Assembly (NCBI RefSeq): GCF_003111685.1
Contig: NZ_CP022189.1
Span: 133,501 to 197,500, forward strand
Direction of reading: 5' to 3'
From: Alloyangia pacifica
Lineage (GTDB): Bacteria > Pseudomonadota > Alphaproteobacteria > Rhodobacterales > Rhodobacteraceae
DNA: 64,000 bases
The position numbers were made by a program, and so were the translations under genes. The notes beneath the pieces were generated by a model that saw only the letters and a list, made by a program, of their open reading frames with translations, had not been told where the DNA came from and made no database searches. Shown piece by piece: positions 17,916-26,673 of this stretch (positions are counted from its first letter, which is position 1; every line of letters starts with the position of its first letter).

Positions 17916-17944
17916 CTCGTTTTCTGATAGCTCACCGCCCGGTG

Positions 17945-19066
17945 TCAGTTGACGAGCGCGGTGGTGCGCTGCGTGGTGGTCACGCCGCTGTTGATGATGC
18001 TCAGCAGGGTCTGCAGGCCGGCCAGCGGGCTCTCGGTCGCCAGCACCACGTCGTCGGGGTAGATCGGGAACTTGCGCGCCGCGAAGAGCCCGTCGGCGGT
18101 GGTCATGTCGAAGGTGAAGACGACCTGCTGCATGTTCGGCCTGGCAGCGCCCGACCCCAGCTGCTTGGGCGTGTACTCCCGCAGCACCATCACCCCGGTG
18201 GGATCGGCGCGCACGTCGTAGAGCCCGCCGATCAGCGACAGCGCCTCGAGCGCGTTGATCTCGTCCTTGGGGAAGTTGACCAGCGTCTGCCGCGACGAGG
18301 CGCCCATGCCGGTGAAGGTGCGGTAGTCCTCCTCGATGACAACCGTGTCGCCGGGCAGCAGCAGCGAGTTGTAGGCGCCGCTCTCCATCAGGGTGCGGGC
18401 CGAAATTTCGTAGGTGGTGCCCTGCCGGATGAGCCGCACCAGCGGGTTCTTCAGGCCGGGGTTGATGCCGCCCGCATCGGCGATGGCGCCGAGGATCTTG
18501 TAGTTGCGCGAGGGCATCGGGAAGCTGCCCGGACGGGCGACGCCGCTGACCATCTCGATGGCGTTGCCACGGCCCTCGGTGAGGCTCACCTGCACCTGCG
18601 CCGTCGGCACGATGGCCTCGAGCTTTTCCTGGATGCGGCCGCGCGCCGACGCCGGGCTGAGGCCGCGCACGAACACCTCGTCGACGTAGGGCAGGAAGAC
18701 CGCGCCATTGGCGCCGACCTCGACCGCGGGCAGCACGGTGAACTTCTCTGCGGGGTTGGTCAGCAGCGAGTTTTCCTGGCTGTCCCAGATGCGGATGTCG
18801 ATGTGGTCGCCGGTCTGGATGACGCTTTGGTTGGTTCCGGTCGAGGTGCGCGGCCAGCGGCCGTCGAGCGTCGGGCCGGTCTGCGGCCAGGAGGCGATCA
18901 GCGGCATGTTCGCGCGGGTCACCTCGACCACCTGGAAGGTCGGATTCTGCTTGTCGGCCTGGGCGAGGATCTCGGATTGCATCGCGGCGCCACGCGGCAG
19001 CGCGCAGCCCCCCAGAAGAGCAAGGCTCGCAGCGACGGCAAAAAGACTACGCGAGAGTTTCAACAC
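17945..19066 (-). CDS. Outer-membrane polysaccharide export lipoprotein (Wza/OPX type)
   Basis: Likely forms the outer-membrane exit channel for an exopolysaccharide or capsule. It is 373 residues. A lipoprotein signal ends in LALLGGC (Cys21). The polysaccharide-export domain follows (IQTGDHIDIRIWDSQENSLL, VGANGAVFLPYVDEVFVRGL), then SLBB-type repeats (EMVSGVARPGSFPMPSRNYK, LLLPGDTVVIEED). The C-terminus has IYPDDVVLATESPLAGLQTL. It is divergent from a sugar transferase gene and near yjbF/yjbH, which supports a surface polysaccharide role. The polymer is unknown. Confidence 0.9.
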   Translation of the reverse strand: MLKLSRSLFAVAASLALLGGCALPRGAAMQSEILAQADKQNPTFQVVEVTRANMPLIASWPQTGPTLDGRWPRTSTGTNQSVIQTGDHIDIRIWDSQENSLLTNPAEKFTVLPAVEVGANGAVFLPYVDEVFVRGLSPASARGRIQEKLEAIVPTAQVQVSLTEGRGNAIEMVSGVARPGSFPMPSRNYKILGAIADAGGINPGLKNPLVRLIRQGTTYEISARTLMESGAYNSLLLPGDTVVIEEDYRTFTGMGASSRQTLVNFPKDEINALEALSLIGGLYDVRADPTGVMVLREYTPKQLGSGAARPNMQQVVFTFDMTTADGLFAARKFPIYPDDVVLATESPLAGLQTLLSIINSGVTTTQRTTALVN

Positions 19067-19221
19067 GGGGGTCTCCGGGACGTTCCGAGGGTTTCTAAAG
19101 CTTTGCTCGAAGTGATAGACAGTTTTGAGGCTTGGGAAAAGTCGCTTGCGCCGCAGCGGCAGCCTGGCTTGGCGATTTCTTCGCGCCGCGGTGCGCGATT
19201 TCTTGCAGGAGACAGACGGGA

Positions 19222-19833
19222 ATGACTGTATCGAAGCGCGTGCTCGACATTTGCCTTGCCGCGCTGCTGCTCGTCCTGCTGTCGCCGCTGATCCTTGGTA
19301 TCTGCCTCGCGCTTCTGTTGCGCGAGGGTCGGCCGGTGTTCTACCTTTCTGAACGCATGCGCAGCCCGGACCGGGGCTTCCGCCTTTGGAAATTCCGCAC
19401 CATGCGCCCGGACGCGGGCGACCGCGGCGTCTCGGGCGGGGACAAAGCCGACAGGATCTCGGAAACGGGAAAATTTCTCAGACGTCACCGGCTCGACGAG
19501 TTGCCGCAACTTTGGAACATCCTGCGTGGTGACATCAGCTTTGTCGGCCCGCGCCCGCCGCTGCGCCGCTACACCGAGATGTTCCCCGAGCTCTATGCCG
19601 AGGTGCTGCGTGCGCGGCCGGGGGTGACGGGTCTGGCCACGCTGGCCTTTCACCGCACCGAGGAGCGCCTGCTGGCGCCTTGCCGCGATGCCGACGAGAC
19701 CGAGGGGGTCTATTGCCGCCGCTGCGTGCCGCGCAAGGCCCGGCTCGACCTGATCTACGCGCGCCGACGGAGCCTGTGCTACGATCTGCGCCTGATGGCG
19801 GCGACCGTGGTCAGGCGCGTCGGTCTGCATTGA
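19222..19833 (+). CDS. Polyprenyl-phosphate sugar-1-phosphate transferase (small, PglC-like)
   Basis: Would attach the first sugar phosphate to undecaprenyl phosphate, starting polymer assembly at the inner membrane. It is 203 residues, the minimal catalytic form. It has the N-terminal re-entrant helix (LDICLAALLLVLLSPLILGI), the basic FRLWKFRTM motif, LRRHRLDELPQLWNILRGDI with the catalytic DE pair, and the FVGPRPPL motif. I chose the ATG at 19222 because of AGGAGA upstream. The C-terminal CRRC-rich tail is unusual. Its stop abuts the yjbF stop (convergent). Confidence 0.93.
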   Translation: MTVSKRVLDICLAALLLVLLSPLILGICLALLLREGRPVFYLSERMRSPDRGFRLWKFRTMRPDAGDRGVSGGDKADRISETGKFLRRHRLDELPQLWNILRGDISFVGPRPPLRRYTEMFPELYAEVLRARPGVTGLATLAFHRTEERLLAPCRDADETEGVYCRRCVPRKARLDLIYARRRSLCYDLRLMAATVVRRVGLH

Positions 19834-20499
19834 TCAGCGCCGCAACTGTTGCAGGGTGACGTAGCCGGTGGTTTCGCCCAGCCATTGCCGCGCGCCGACG
19901 ATCTCGCCCCCGGCATCGACGATGTAGACATCGGCGAAGTCCGGCTCCGTCTCGCTGCTGCAGGCGGCACGGACGGCCATGCCCGAGACACCCGGAATGA
20001 CCTCGACCTGCTGCTGCGGGGTCACGCTGCAGCTGTAGGTCAGCACCTCGGTGACATCCTCCGGCGTCAGGAAGCGCTGGACGTAGCGCGCCTGTCCGGC
20101 GCTGCGGGCGCGGACGAGGCGCAGAAGCGCATCTTCCTCGACCGACATCAGGTCGCCGCCGAGACCGCGCGTCGCGGTGATCATGCCGTGGCGCAGGACG
20201 ATGGCCTGGCGGCTGGCGGTGCCATAGGTCCGGTGCTCGCCGTTGCGCTCGATCTCAAGCGCCACGGCTTCGGACTTGCGGTCTTCGATGCGCAGGCGGA
20301 GCACCGGCAGGTCCGTGGCGGCGAGCGTCGCGGCGATCTCCTGATCGGAAATCGGCTTGTTGTCCTCGTCGCTCGTGCCGAACAGCGCGCTGTAGGCGCT
20401 TTCGAGCAGCGGGTCGCGCCGGTCGTCGTTGCCGCAGCCGGCGAGCGCGGCGATCAGCCCGCCCAGAAGCGCGGCGCGGCAGGTGGTCTTCAGGGTCAT
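19834..20499 (-). CDS. yjbF: YjbF family lipoprotein (GfcB-like)
   Basis: An outer-membrane lipoprotein of the yjbEFGH / group 4 capsule type, of uncertain biochemical role. It is 221 residues with a lipoprotein signal (LIAALAGC, Cys22). Later family-like segments include RHGMITATRGLGGDLMSVEE and RYVQRFLTPEDVTEVLTYSC. The start overlaps the yjbH stop by 4 bp, so yjbH-yjbF is one unit. Confidence 0.85.
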   Translation of the reverse strand: MTLKTTCRAALLGGLIAALAGCGNDDRRDPLLESAYSALFGTSDEDNKPISDQEIAATLAATDLPVLRLRIEDRKSEAVALEIERNGEHRTYGTASRQAIVLRHGMITATRGLGGDLMSVEEDALLRLVRARSAGQARYVQRFLTPEDVTEVLTYSCSVTPQQQVEVIPGVSGMAVRAACSSETEPDFADVYIVDAGGEIVGARQWLGETTGYVTLQQLRR

Positions 20500-22622
20500 C
20501 GCCAGAACCTTCCCCAGGAGGCGGCCACGTCGGGCTCGTGATTTTCGCGGATGCGCTCGTAGAGCCGGTCGTCGATGGACAGCTTGGCGCCGCCGTCGCG
20601 CTGCACCGAGCGGATGGTGAGCGTGCTGTCGTTGCGCGAGGGCTGTCCGGTGCCGATCGCGACCGGGATGGTGAAGATCAGCCCCTTGTCAAAGGAGCCC
20701 TCGCCGAAGTCCTTGGCCGAGACATCGGTCTTCGTGGCGAAGGCGCCGATCCGCCAGCCGTTGGCGAACTCACGGGTGACTGTTACCGTCGCGCCGGCAT
20801 CGCCGGCGATGTAGCGGCCGACATCGAGCTGCGCGTTGTAGCCATTGCCGAAGTCGTAATAGGCCGAAACGTGGCCGTTCACATGCGGGAAGCTGCGGGT
20901 GATGCCGGTGACCGGGTCGGTGGTCTCGTTGCCCTGCAGTCCGAAGAGCATGTCGAAGTCGCGGCGCTCGACGTAATTGAGCTCGGCGCCGAGGGCGAAA
21001 CGGCTGGTGGCCGGTTTCCACAAAAGCTCGGCAGAGGCGCCGGCGTACATTGGCTCGAGATAGCCCAGCGTCAGGCGGCTGTAGAGCTGCGCCGCGGGCT
21101 TGCCATAGAACCCCAGCGTCAGGCGCGGGATGCGCGGGTCGGCCTGACGGGCGTATTCGGCGTAATCCGTCCGCACGCGCGGCAGCTTGGATTCCGACTC
21201 GCGGGTCACCTCGTCGAGATTGCCGACGATCGTCTTGTTGAGCGAGCCGTTCAGGACGATGTTCGGAGTGAACTCGATGGTGCCACGCAGCGAAGCGCCG
21301 AGATCGAGCCGCAGAGGCCCGTCCGGATCGAAGGTCGAATACCCGTAATAGGGCGCCAGCGACCACAGGAACTTGGGGTAGCTTTCCAGTTCCTGCGCCG
21401 GTGTGTCAGCGGGCGCTTCGCCGAAGCGGGCGCGCACCAGCATCTCGGTCGCGGCCTCGTTCTCGAGGGCTTCGAGATCCGAACGGCGCAGGGTGATCGC
21501 AGAGGCCGGGGCCCCGTTTTCCGAGGGGATGATCACGAATTCCTCGACAGATCCGGGCATGATCCGGCTCATCGAGCGTGCGGCGCGGCCCACGGCCTGC
21601 GAGGTCGCGCCATAGGTCTCGTTGCGCAGCCGCAGTGTGGCGCGATGCGGCTCCAGCCGGAAGCCCTCGAGCTCCAGTTTTTCGCGCTTCAAGCTGCGCG
21701 CGAGTCGGGTCTGCGTCGAGGCCTCGGTCGCAGCGAGGTCGGTGGCCCAGCCAAGATCGCGCGCCTCGGCGCCGGTGCGCGGCTTGATCGGAAGCGGCGC
21801 GCTCTCGATACCGCCGGGAATGCCAAGCGTCTTGGGGTTCATCGTATAGGTGTACTGGGCACCGATCGTGCTGCCGTAGGCATAGTAGAGCGAGAGCTGG
21901 CTGCCGCCCTTGAAGCGGTAGTCCATGCCAATGTTGATCGGTGAATTGTGATCGAAGGTCGAGTTTTCGCGCTCGAGATCGTATTGGTCCGAGGAATACT
22001 CGAGCTTGAACGTCAGCCGGTCGTCCGGCGACCAGGCGACGCCGCCAAAGGGGGCGATATCGCCGCGGAACCAGCGGTCGGTGGTGGGCTGGCCGCCTTC
22101 GTCGAGGACCTCTTCGGAGCGGGTGCCGAAGCCGCCGAACCCGTTGTAGCTGGCCAGACGGCCCCAGCCGAGGCCGCCGGTGATCTGCAGCCCGGGGGTG
22201 ATCGTCTTGGTGGCGACGATGTACTCACCGCTGTAGATGCCGGTGCCGATGAAATCCTGCAGACCCACGACCACCGAGGGGCGCCAGTCGCCTTCGGTCA
22301 GCAGCTGGAAGCGCAGATCGAAGCTGCGGTCGTAATAGACCCCGTCCACCGAGGCGCGGTGATCGAAGCTGCCGATGCCGGTATAGCGGAAGGTGCCCAC
22401 GAGCCGCGGTGCGATCTGGAAGCTGACGGAGCCGCGGTTGGCGGTGCCCATGCGACCGAAGGTCAGCCCCAGCGTCGCATCGGGCGACATGTTGGCGTCG
22501 GGCATGTCCACGAGCCCGGGCAAGCCATAGAGATTGTAACTCGGCACAGTTTCCGGATGGGCAGCCCCCGCCAGCGCCGTCGCCCCGGCCAGAAGTGCCG
22601 CGATACCTGCCCGTCGTGCCAT
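20496..22622 (-). CDS. yjbH: YjbH domain outer-membrane protein (GfcD-like)
   Basis: A predicted large beta-barrel outer-membrane protein of exopolysaccharide loci, 708 residues. The signal peptide is ARRAGIAALLAGATALAGA, and the mature part begins with YNLYGLPGLVDMPDANMSPD, characteristic of YjbH. Alternating polar/hydrophobic strands run to the C-terminus. I chose the ATG at 22622, just before the signal peptide; the frame stays open to 22901. A YjbG/GfcC gene is not present next to it. Divergent from motB. Confidence 0.88.
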   Translation of the reverse strand: MARRAGIAALLAGATALAGAAHPETVPSYNLYGLPGLVDMPDANMSPDATLGLTFGRMGTANRGSVSFQIAPRLVGTFRYTGIGSFDHRASVDGVYYDRSFDLRFQLLTEGDWRPSVVVGLQDFIGTGIYSGEYIVATKTITPGLQITGGLGWGRLASYNGFGGFGTRSEEVLDEGGQPTTDRWFRGDIAPFGGVAWSPDDRLTFKLEYSSDQYDLERENSTFDHNSPINIGMDYRFKGGSQLSLYYAYGSTIGAQYTYTMNPKTLGIPGGIESAPLPIKPRTGAEARDLGWATDLAATEASTQTRLARSLKREKLELEGFRLEPHRATLRLRNETYGATSQAVGRAARSMSRIMPGSVEEFVIIPSENGAPASAITLRRSDLEALENEAATEMLVRARFGEAPADTPAQELESYPKFLWSLAPYYGYSTFDPDGPLRLDLGASLRGTIEFTPNIVLNGSLNKTIVGNLDEVTRESESKLPRVRTDYAEYARQADPRIPRLTLGFYGKPAAQLYSRLTLGYLEPMYAGASAELLWKPATSRFALGAELNYVERRDFDMLFGLQGNETTDPVTGITRSFPHVNGHVSAYYDFGNGYNAQLDVGRYIAGDAGATVTVTREFANGWRIGAFATKTDVSAKDFGEGSFDKGLIFTIPVAIGTGQPSRNDSTLTIRSVQRDGGAKLSIDDRLYERIRENHEPDVAASWGRFWR

Positions 22623-22801
22623 CACGTCCTCGTTTCGCTTTCGTGTTTTCCCCAGAGCTAGAGCCAAACCACGGCCCTGTCCATGGATCACCTGCCGCAG
22701 GGTTGCTGCTGTGGGTTCTGCGGCACGGTTGCAGCGCGGATCCGCTTGGAGGGCGCCGTGGTGGTCGGGACCGGGGCGGATTTTCGGAAGATTTCTAAAT
22801 T

Positions 22802-22816
22802 TTAAGACAGGGGTAA
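22802..22816 (+). promoter_or_regulatory. CtrA-like box upstream of motB
   Basis: TTAA-N7-GTAA followed by C, one mismatch from the CtrA consensus TTAA-N7-TTAA, about 48 bp upstream of the motB start. Binding is inferred only. Confidence 0.5.
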
Positions 22817-22863
22817 CAGCGGGCGGGCTATTCCCGGTGCGGGGTGTTTGGAAGGGGATGGAT

Positions 22864-23697
22864 ATGGCCGCCGACAGCAATGTCGCGCCAGTCATCATCA
22901 AGCGGAAGAAGAAGGGCGGCGGCCATGCTCATCATGGCGGCGCCTGGAAGGTCGCCTACGCGGATTTCGTGACGGCGATGATGGCCTTCTTCATGCTCAT
23001 GTGGCTGCTCAATGCGACGACCGAGAAACAGCGCAAGGGACTTGCGGATTACTTCAACCCGACCATTGCCGTGGCCCGGATTTCGGGCGGCGGGGATGGG
23101 CTGATGGGCGGCGAGAGCACCTTTTCCGAGAACGTGCTGCCGCGCATGGGCACCGGCTCGACCGCGCTCGAGGCGACCGAGAAGGACGCGGCGCGGGGCA
23201 GCGAGACCATGGGCGAGTCCGACCCCGAGGCGGCCGAGACGGCGGAGCTCGAGGAACTGCGCGACCGGCTCACCGCGCGCCATGGCGAGAGCATGGTGGA
23301 TGACGGGCTGATGCGCCACGTGGTGACTCGGGTCACCGACGAGGGGCTGGTGGTGGAACTGTTCGAAACCCCCGACGCGCGGCTCTTTGCTCAGGACGGC
23401 AGCCCGACCTTCCTACTGCGGCGGCTGGCACAGATCATCGCCGGGGCGAGCCGGACGGTGCGCAACCCTCTGGCCGTCGAGGGCCACGTGCCCGCGGCGC
23501 CGATCGTGCTGGCGCGGGACCGCTCGTGGGACATCTCGGGCGAGCGGGCGTCCTGGATGCGCAGGCTGTTGCAGGAAGAGGGCGTGCCCAAGGCGCGCAT
23601 CGCTCGCAGCACCGCCCATGCGGACCGCGAACCCTCACGCGGGAACCCGATGGACACGCGGAATGGCCGGGTCGAGGTGATCTTCCTGCGCAAGTAA
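22864..23697 (+). CDS. motB: Flagellar motor stator protein MotB
   Basis: Stator subunit that anchors to peptidoglycan and conducts ions with MotA. It is 277 residues. A basic N-terminus (IIKRKKKGGG) precedes the single membrane helix AYADFVTAMMAFFMLMWLL, with the proton-carrying aspartate at about residue 34. The C-terminal OmpA-like domain has WDISGERASWMRRLLQEEGV and NPMDTRNGRVEVIFL. I prefer the ATG at 22864 because GGAAGGGG lies 6 bp upstream; an ATG at 22858 directly follows that element. MotA is 5 kb away rather than adjacent. Confidence 0.92.
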   Translation: MAADSNVAPVIIKRKKKGGGHAHHGGAWKVAYADFVTAMMAFFMLMWLLNATTEKQRKGLADYFNPTIAVARISGGGDGLMGGESTFSENVLPRMGTGSTALEATEKDAARGSETMGESDPEAAETAELEELRDRLTARHGESMVDDGLMRHVVTRVTDEGLVVELFETPDARLFAQDGSPTFLLRRLAQIIAGASRTVRNPLAVEGHVPAAPIVLARDRSWDISGERASWMRRLLQEEGVPKARIARSTAHADREPSRGNPMDTRNGRVEVIFLRK

Positions 23698-23744
23698 TCC
23701 CGAGCGCCTCGCCTCAGCAGCGGAAATGGTCGGGATTTTACCTG

Positions 23745-23759
23745 TTAGCCCGCCGTTAA
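23745..23759 (+). promoter_or_regulatory. CtrA-like box upstream of flgE
   Basis: TTAG-N7-TTAA, one mismatch from TTAA-N7-TTAA, about 55 bp upstream of the flgE start and in the same orientation as the gene. Confidence 0.55.
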
Positions 23760-23814
23760 GTCGCCGTCCGTAGGCTCAGGGGACGGGAACAGGTGACAGC
23801 AGAAAGGCGCGCCC

Positions 23815-25113
23815 ATGACTATCTCTTCGTCTCTGAACGCCGGTGTCTCGGGGCTGACCGCGAATGCCAGCAGGCTCGCGGCGATCTCCGACAATATCGC
23901 CAATTCCTCGACCTACGGCTATCGCCGGGCCGAGACGGAGTTCAACGCGCTGGTGATGACCGATGGCGGGCGCTCCTACACGGCGGGGGGTGTCATGTCC
24001 TCGAACATGCGGGTGATCGACCAGAAGGGATCTCTGGTGACCACCGGCAACGCCACCGATCTTGCCGTGCGGGGCAGAGGGATGCTGCCCGTCGTCGGCG
24101 GCCCGCAATACCAGGCCAATCCGACCGAGCCCGAGCTTCTGCTCACGTCCACCGGCTCCTTCCGCATCAACGAGGAAGGGTATCTTGCCAATGAACTCGG
24201 CTATTTCCTCATGGGCTGGCCGGCGGACATCGACGGCACCATCCCGAACTTCCCGCGCGATACGGTCGACGGGCTCGAGCCGGTGCGGTTCAGCCTCAAC
24301 CTGCAGGGCGACCCGACCACCGCGGTGGAGATGAGCCTGAATCTGCCCGCCACCGCCACGATGTCGGATTCCGACGGATCCTCCGAGACGCTGTCGGTGG
24401 AATATTTCGACAATCTCGGCGTGTCGCAGAACATCGCGATGACCTTCACGCCGACGGTCCCGGCGACCGGCATGTCGAACGAATGGACCATCGTGATGAC
24501 CGATTCCGCCTCCGCCGGCGCCGTGATAGGCGAATATGTGGTCACCTTCGACGACACCCGCGCGGCAGGCGGCAAGATCAGCACGGTCACTACCGTCTCC
24601 GGCGGTGCCTACAATGCCACCACGGGCAAGATGACGGTGACCGTGGCCGGCGGGCCGATCGAGGTCGACATCGGCGCGGTCGGCGACAGCATCGGCCTCT
24701 CGCAGCTGTCCAACAGCTTTGCGCCGATCTCCATCGCCAAGGATGGCTCCCCGGTGGGCAACATGGTCTCGGTCGAGGTGGATGAGAACGGTTTCGTCAA
24801 CGCGCTCTATGACAGCGGGGTCAGCAAGACGCTCTACCAGATTCCGCTCGCCGACCTGCCGAACCCGAACGGCATGATCCCGATGGACAACCAGACCTTC
24901 AAGCCCTCGCCGGAAAGCGGCTCTTACTTCCTCTGGGACGCGGGGGACGGGCCGACCGGCGACATCAAGTCATACGCGCGCGAGGAGTCCACCACCGACG
25001 TGGCGCATGAGCTGACCGACATGATCCAGACGCAGCGGGCCTATTCCTCGAACGCCAAGGTGATCCAGACGGTCGACGAGATGTTGCAGGAGACAACGAA
25101 TATCAAGCGCTGA
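23815..25113 (+). CDS. flgE: Flagellar hook protein FlgE
   Basis: Subunit of the flagellar hook. It is 432 residues. The N-terminal rod/hook signature is present (SLNAGVSGLTANASRLAAIS, then DNIANSSTYGYRRAETEF). The middle is a variable hook domain. The C-terminus is SNAKVIQTVDEMLQETTNIK, the coiled-coil segment. It precedes flgK, flgL and flgI in order, with a CtrA-like box upstream. Confidence 0.95.
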   Translation: MTISSSLNAGVSGLTANASRLAAISDNIANSSTYGYRRAETEFNALVMTDGGRSYTAGGVMSSNMRVIDQKGSLVTTGNATDLAVRGRGMLPVVGGPQYQANPTEPELLLTSTGSFRINEEGYLANELGYFLMGWPADIDGTIPNFPRDTVDGLEPVRFSLNLQGDPTTAVEMSLNLPATATMSDSDGSSETLSVEYFDNLGVSQNIAMTFTPTVPATGMSNEWTIVMTDSASAGAVIGEYVVTFDDTRAAGGKISTVTTVSGGAYNATTGKMTVTVAGGPIEVDIGAVGDSIGLSQLSNSFAPISIAKDGSPVGNMVSVEVDENGFVNALYDSGVSKTLYQIPLADLPNPNGMIPMDNQTFKPSPESGSYFLWDAGDGPTGDIKSYAREESTTDVAHELTDMIQTQRAYSSNAKVIQTVDEMLQETTNIKR

Positions 25114-25200
25114 GCCGCTTCGCCCGCACGCCTGACGTAAGCGCACGCGCCCGCCGCAGGCAGATCTTCAGCCCGACCGCCCTCCAGAGGAGCCGCCCAA

Positions 25201-26661
25201 ATGTCCCTGAACGGAGCTCTTTCCAACGCGACCAGCGGCCTGACCGCGAACAGCCGGGCCGCCACGGTGATCGCCTCGAACATCGCCAATGCGTCCACCG
25301 AAAGCTATGGCCGGCGCGAACTCGAGACGGCGTCCCGCGCCAGCGGCAGCCATGGCGGCGTGCAGGTGCTCGGGGTGCTACGCCAGGTCGATGCGGCGGT
25401 GCTCTCGGACCGTCGCCTGTCCGACGCGGGCAGCGGGTACGCCGGCGAGATGGAGGCCTTCGCCAGCCGCATCGCCGGGCTGGTTGGAGAGAGCGGCGCG
25501 CTGGGCTCACTCACGGGGCGCCTCGCGGCCTTCGAAACGGCGCTGGTCTCCGCCTCCGCCGACTCGGCCTCGACGCAGCGGCTGCAGACCCTGGCGAGGG
25601 CCGGACTGGATTTCACCGACATGCTGAACGCGCTCGGCAGCGACCTGCAGCAGAGCCGGGTGGCGGCCGATGCTGGGATCGCTCGGCGGGTGGACCAGCT
25701 GAACACTGGTCTCGCCCGTGTGCGCGCGCTGAACGAGGCGATCGCGGCAGACGTCCTCCGCAAGGGCGACGCCGCCTCGCTGAAGGATGAGCGACAGCGG
25801 GTGATTGATGCGCTTGCCGAAATCGTGCCGCTGCGCGTCGTCGACCGGCCGCTCGGGGCGCAGGCGATCTACGCCGCCTCGGGCACCGTGCTGCTCGACC
25901 CGACAATCAACAGCGCCCCGGCGGAGATCGGCTTCACCGCCACCGGGGCGATCGACGCGGCGATGACCCTCGCGGGGGGCGCGCTCTCGGGGCTGACCAT
26001 CAACGGTGTCGCCATTTCCAGCAGCAACGCCGGACCACTTGGTGGCGGCAGCCTCGGCGCCCAGTTTCAGATCCGCGATCTGCTGGCGCCCGAACTGCAG
26101 GCTGTGCTCGACGGGCTGTCGCGGGACCTCATCGACCGCTTCGCCCCTGGCGGGCCGGATGGCACGCTTGCCCCCGGCGATCCCGGGCTTTTCACCGATG
26201 CGGGGGCGGTCTTTGATCCGCTCGACGAAGTCGGTCTGGCCGGGCGGATCACGCTCAACGCGCTCGTCGATCCGGAGGGCAGCGGTACCTGGCGCCTGCG
26301 CGACGGTGTGGGCGCGGCCACTCAAGGGCCGGTCGGCGATGCGACGCTGCTGACCGGTTACATGACCGCGCTGGAAACCCTGACTCTGCCCGCCTCGGCG
26401 AGCCTCGGCAGCGGCAGCAAGGGCTTCGCCCAGCATGTTGCCGAATTTCACTCGGCGCTTTCGCTGACCCGCATCCGGGCCGAGGACGAGCTGAGCTTCA
26501 CCACGGCGCGCACCACGGCGCTGCGTGAAATCGAGCTCTCCAAGGGGGTCGACAGCGACGCCGAACTCCAAGCGCTGATCCGGGTCGAGCAGAGCTACGC
26601 CGCCAATGCCCGCGTGATCAGCGTGGTCGATGAGTTGATGCAGCGGCTGCTGGCGATCTGA
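25201..26661 (+). CDS. flgK: Flagellar hook-associated protein FlgK
   Basis: First hook-filament junction protein. It is 486 residues. The N-terminal motif is LSNATSGLTANSRAATVIAS followed by NIANASTESYGRRELE. The C-terminus has VDSDAELQALIRVEQSYAAN and ARVISVVDELMQRLL, typical of FlgK. It lies between flgE and flgL (12 bp gap), with AGAGG before the ATG. Confidence 0.94.
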   Translation: MSLNGALSNATSGLTANSRAATVIASNIANASTESYGRRELETASRASGSHGGVQVLGVLRQVDAAVLSDRRLSDAGSGYAGEMEAFASRIAGLVGESGALGSLTGRLAAFETALVSASADSASTQRLQTLARAGLDFTDMLNALGSDLQQSRVAADAGIARRVDQLNTGLARVRALNEAIAADVLRKGDAASLKDERQRVIDALAEIVPLRVVDRPLGAQAIYAASGTVLLDPTINSAPAEIGFTATGAIDAAMTLAGGALSGLTINGVAISSSNAGPLGGGSLGAQFQIRDLLAPELQAVLDGLSRDLIDRFAPGGPDGTLAPGDPGLFTDAGAVFDPLDEVGLAGRITLNALVDPEGSGTWRLRDGVGAATQGPVGDATLLTGYMTALETLTLPASASLGSGSKGFAQHVAEFHSALSLTRIRAEDELSFTTARTTALREIELSKGVDSDAELQALIRVEQSYAANARVISVVDELMQRLLAI

Positions 26662-26673
26662 GGAGGAACAGCC

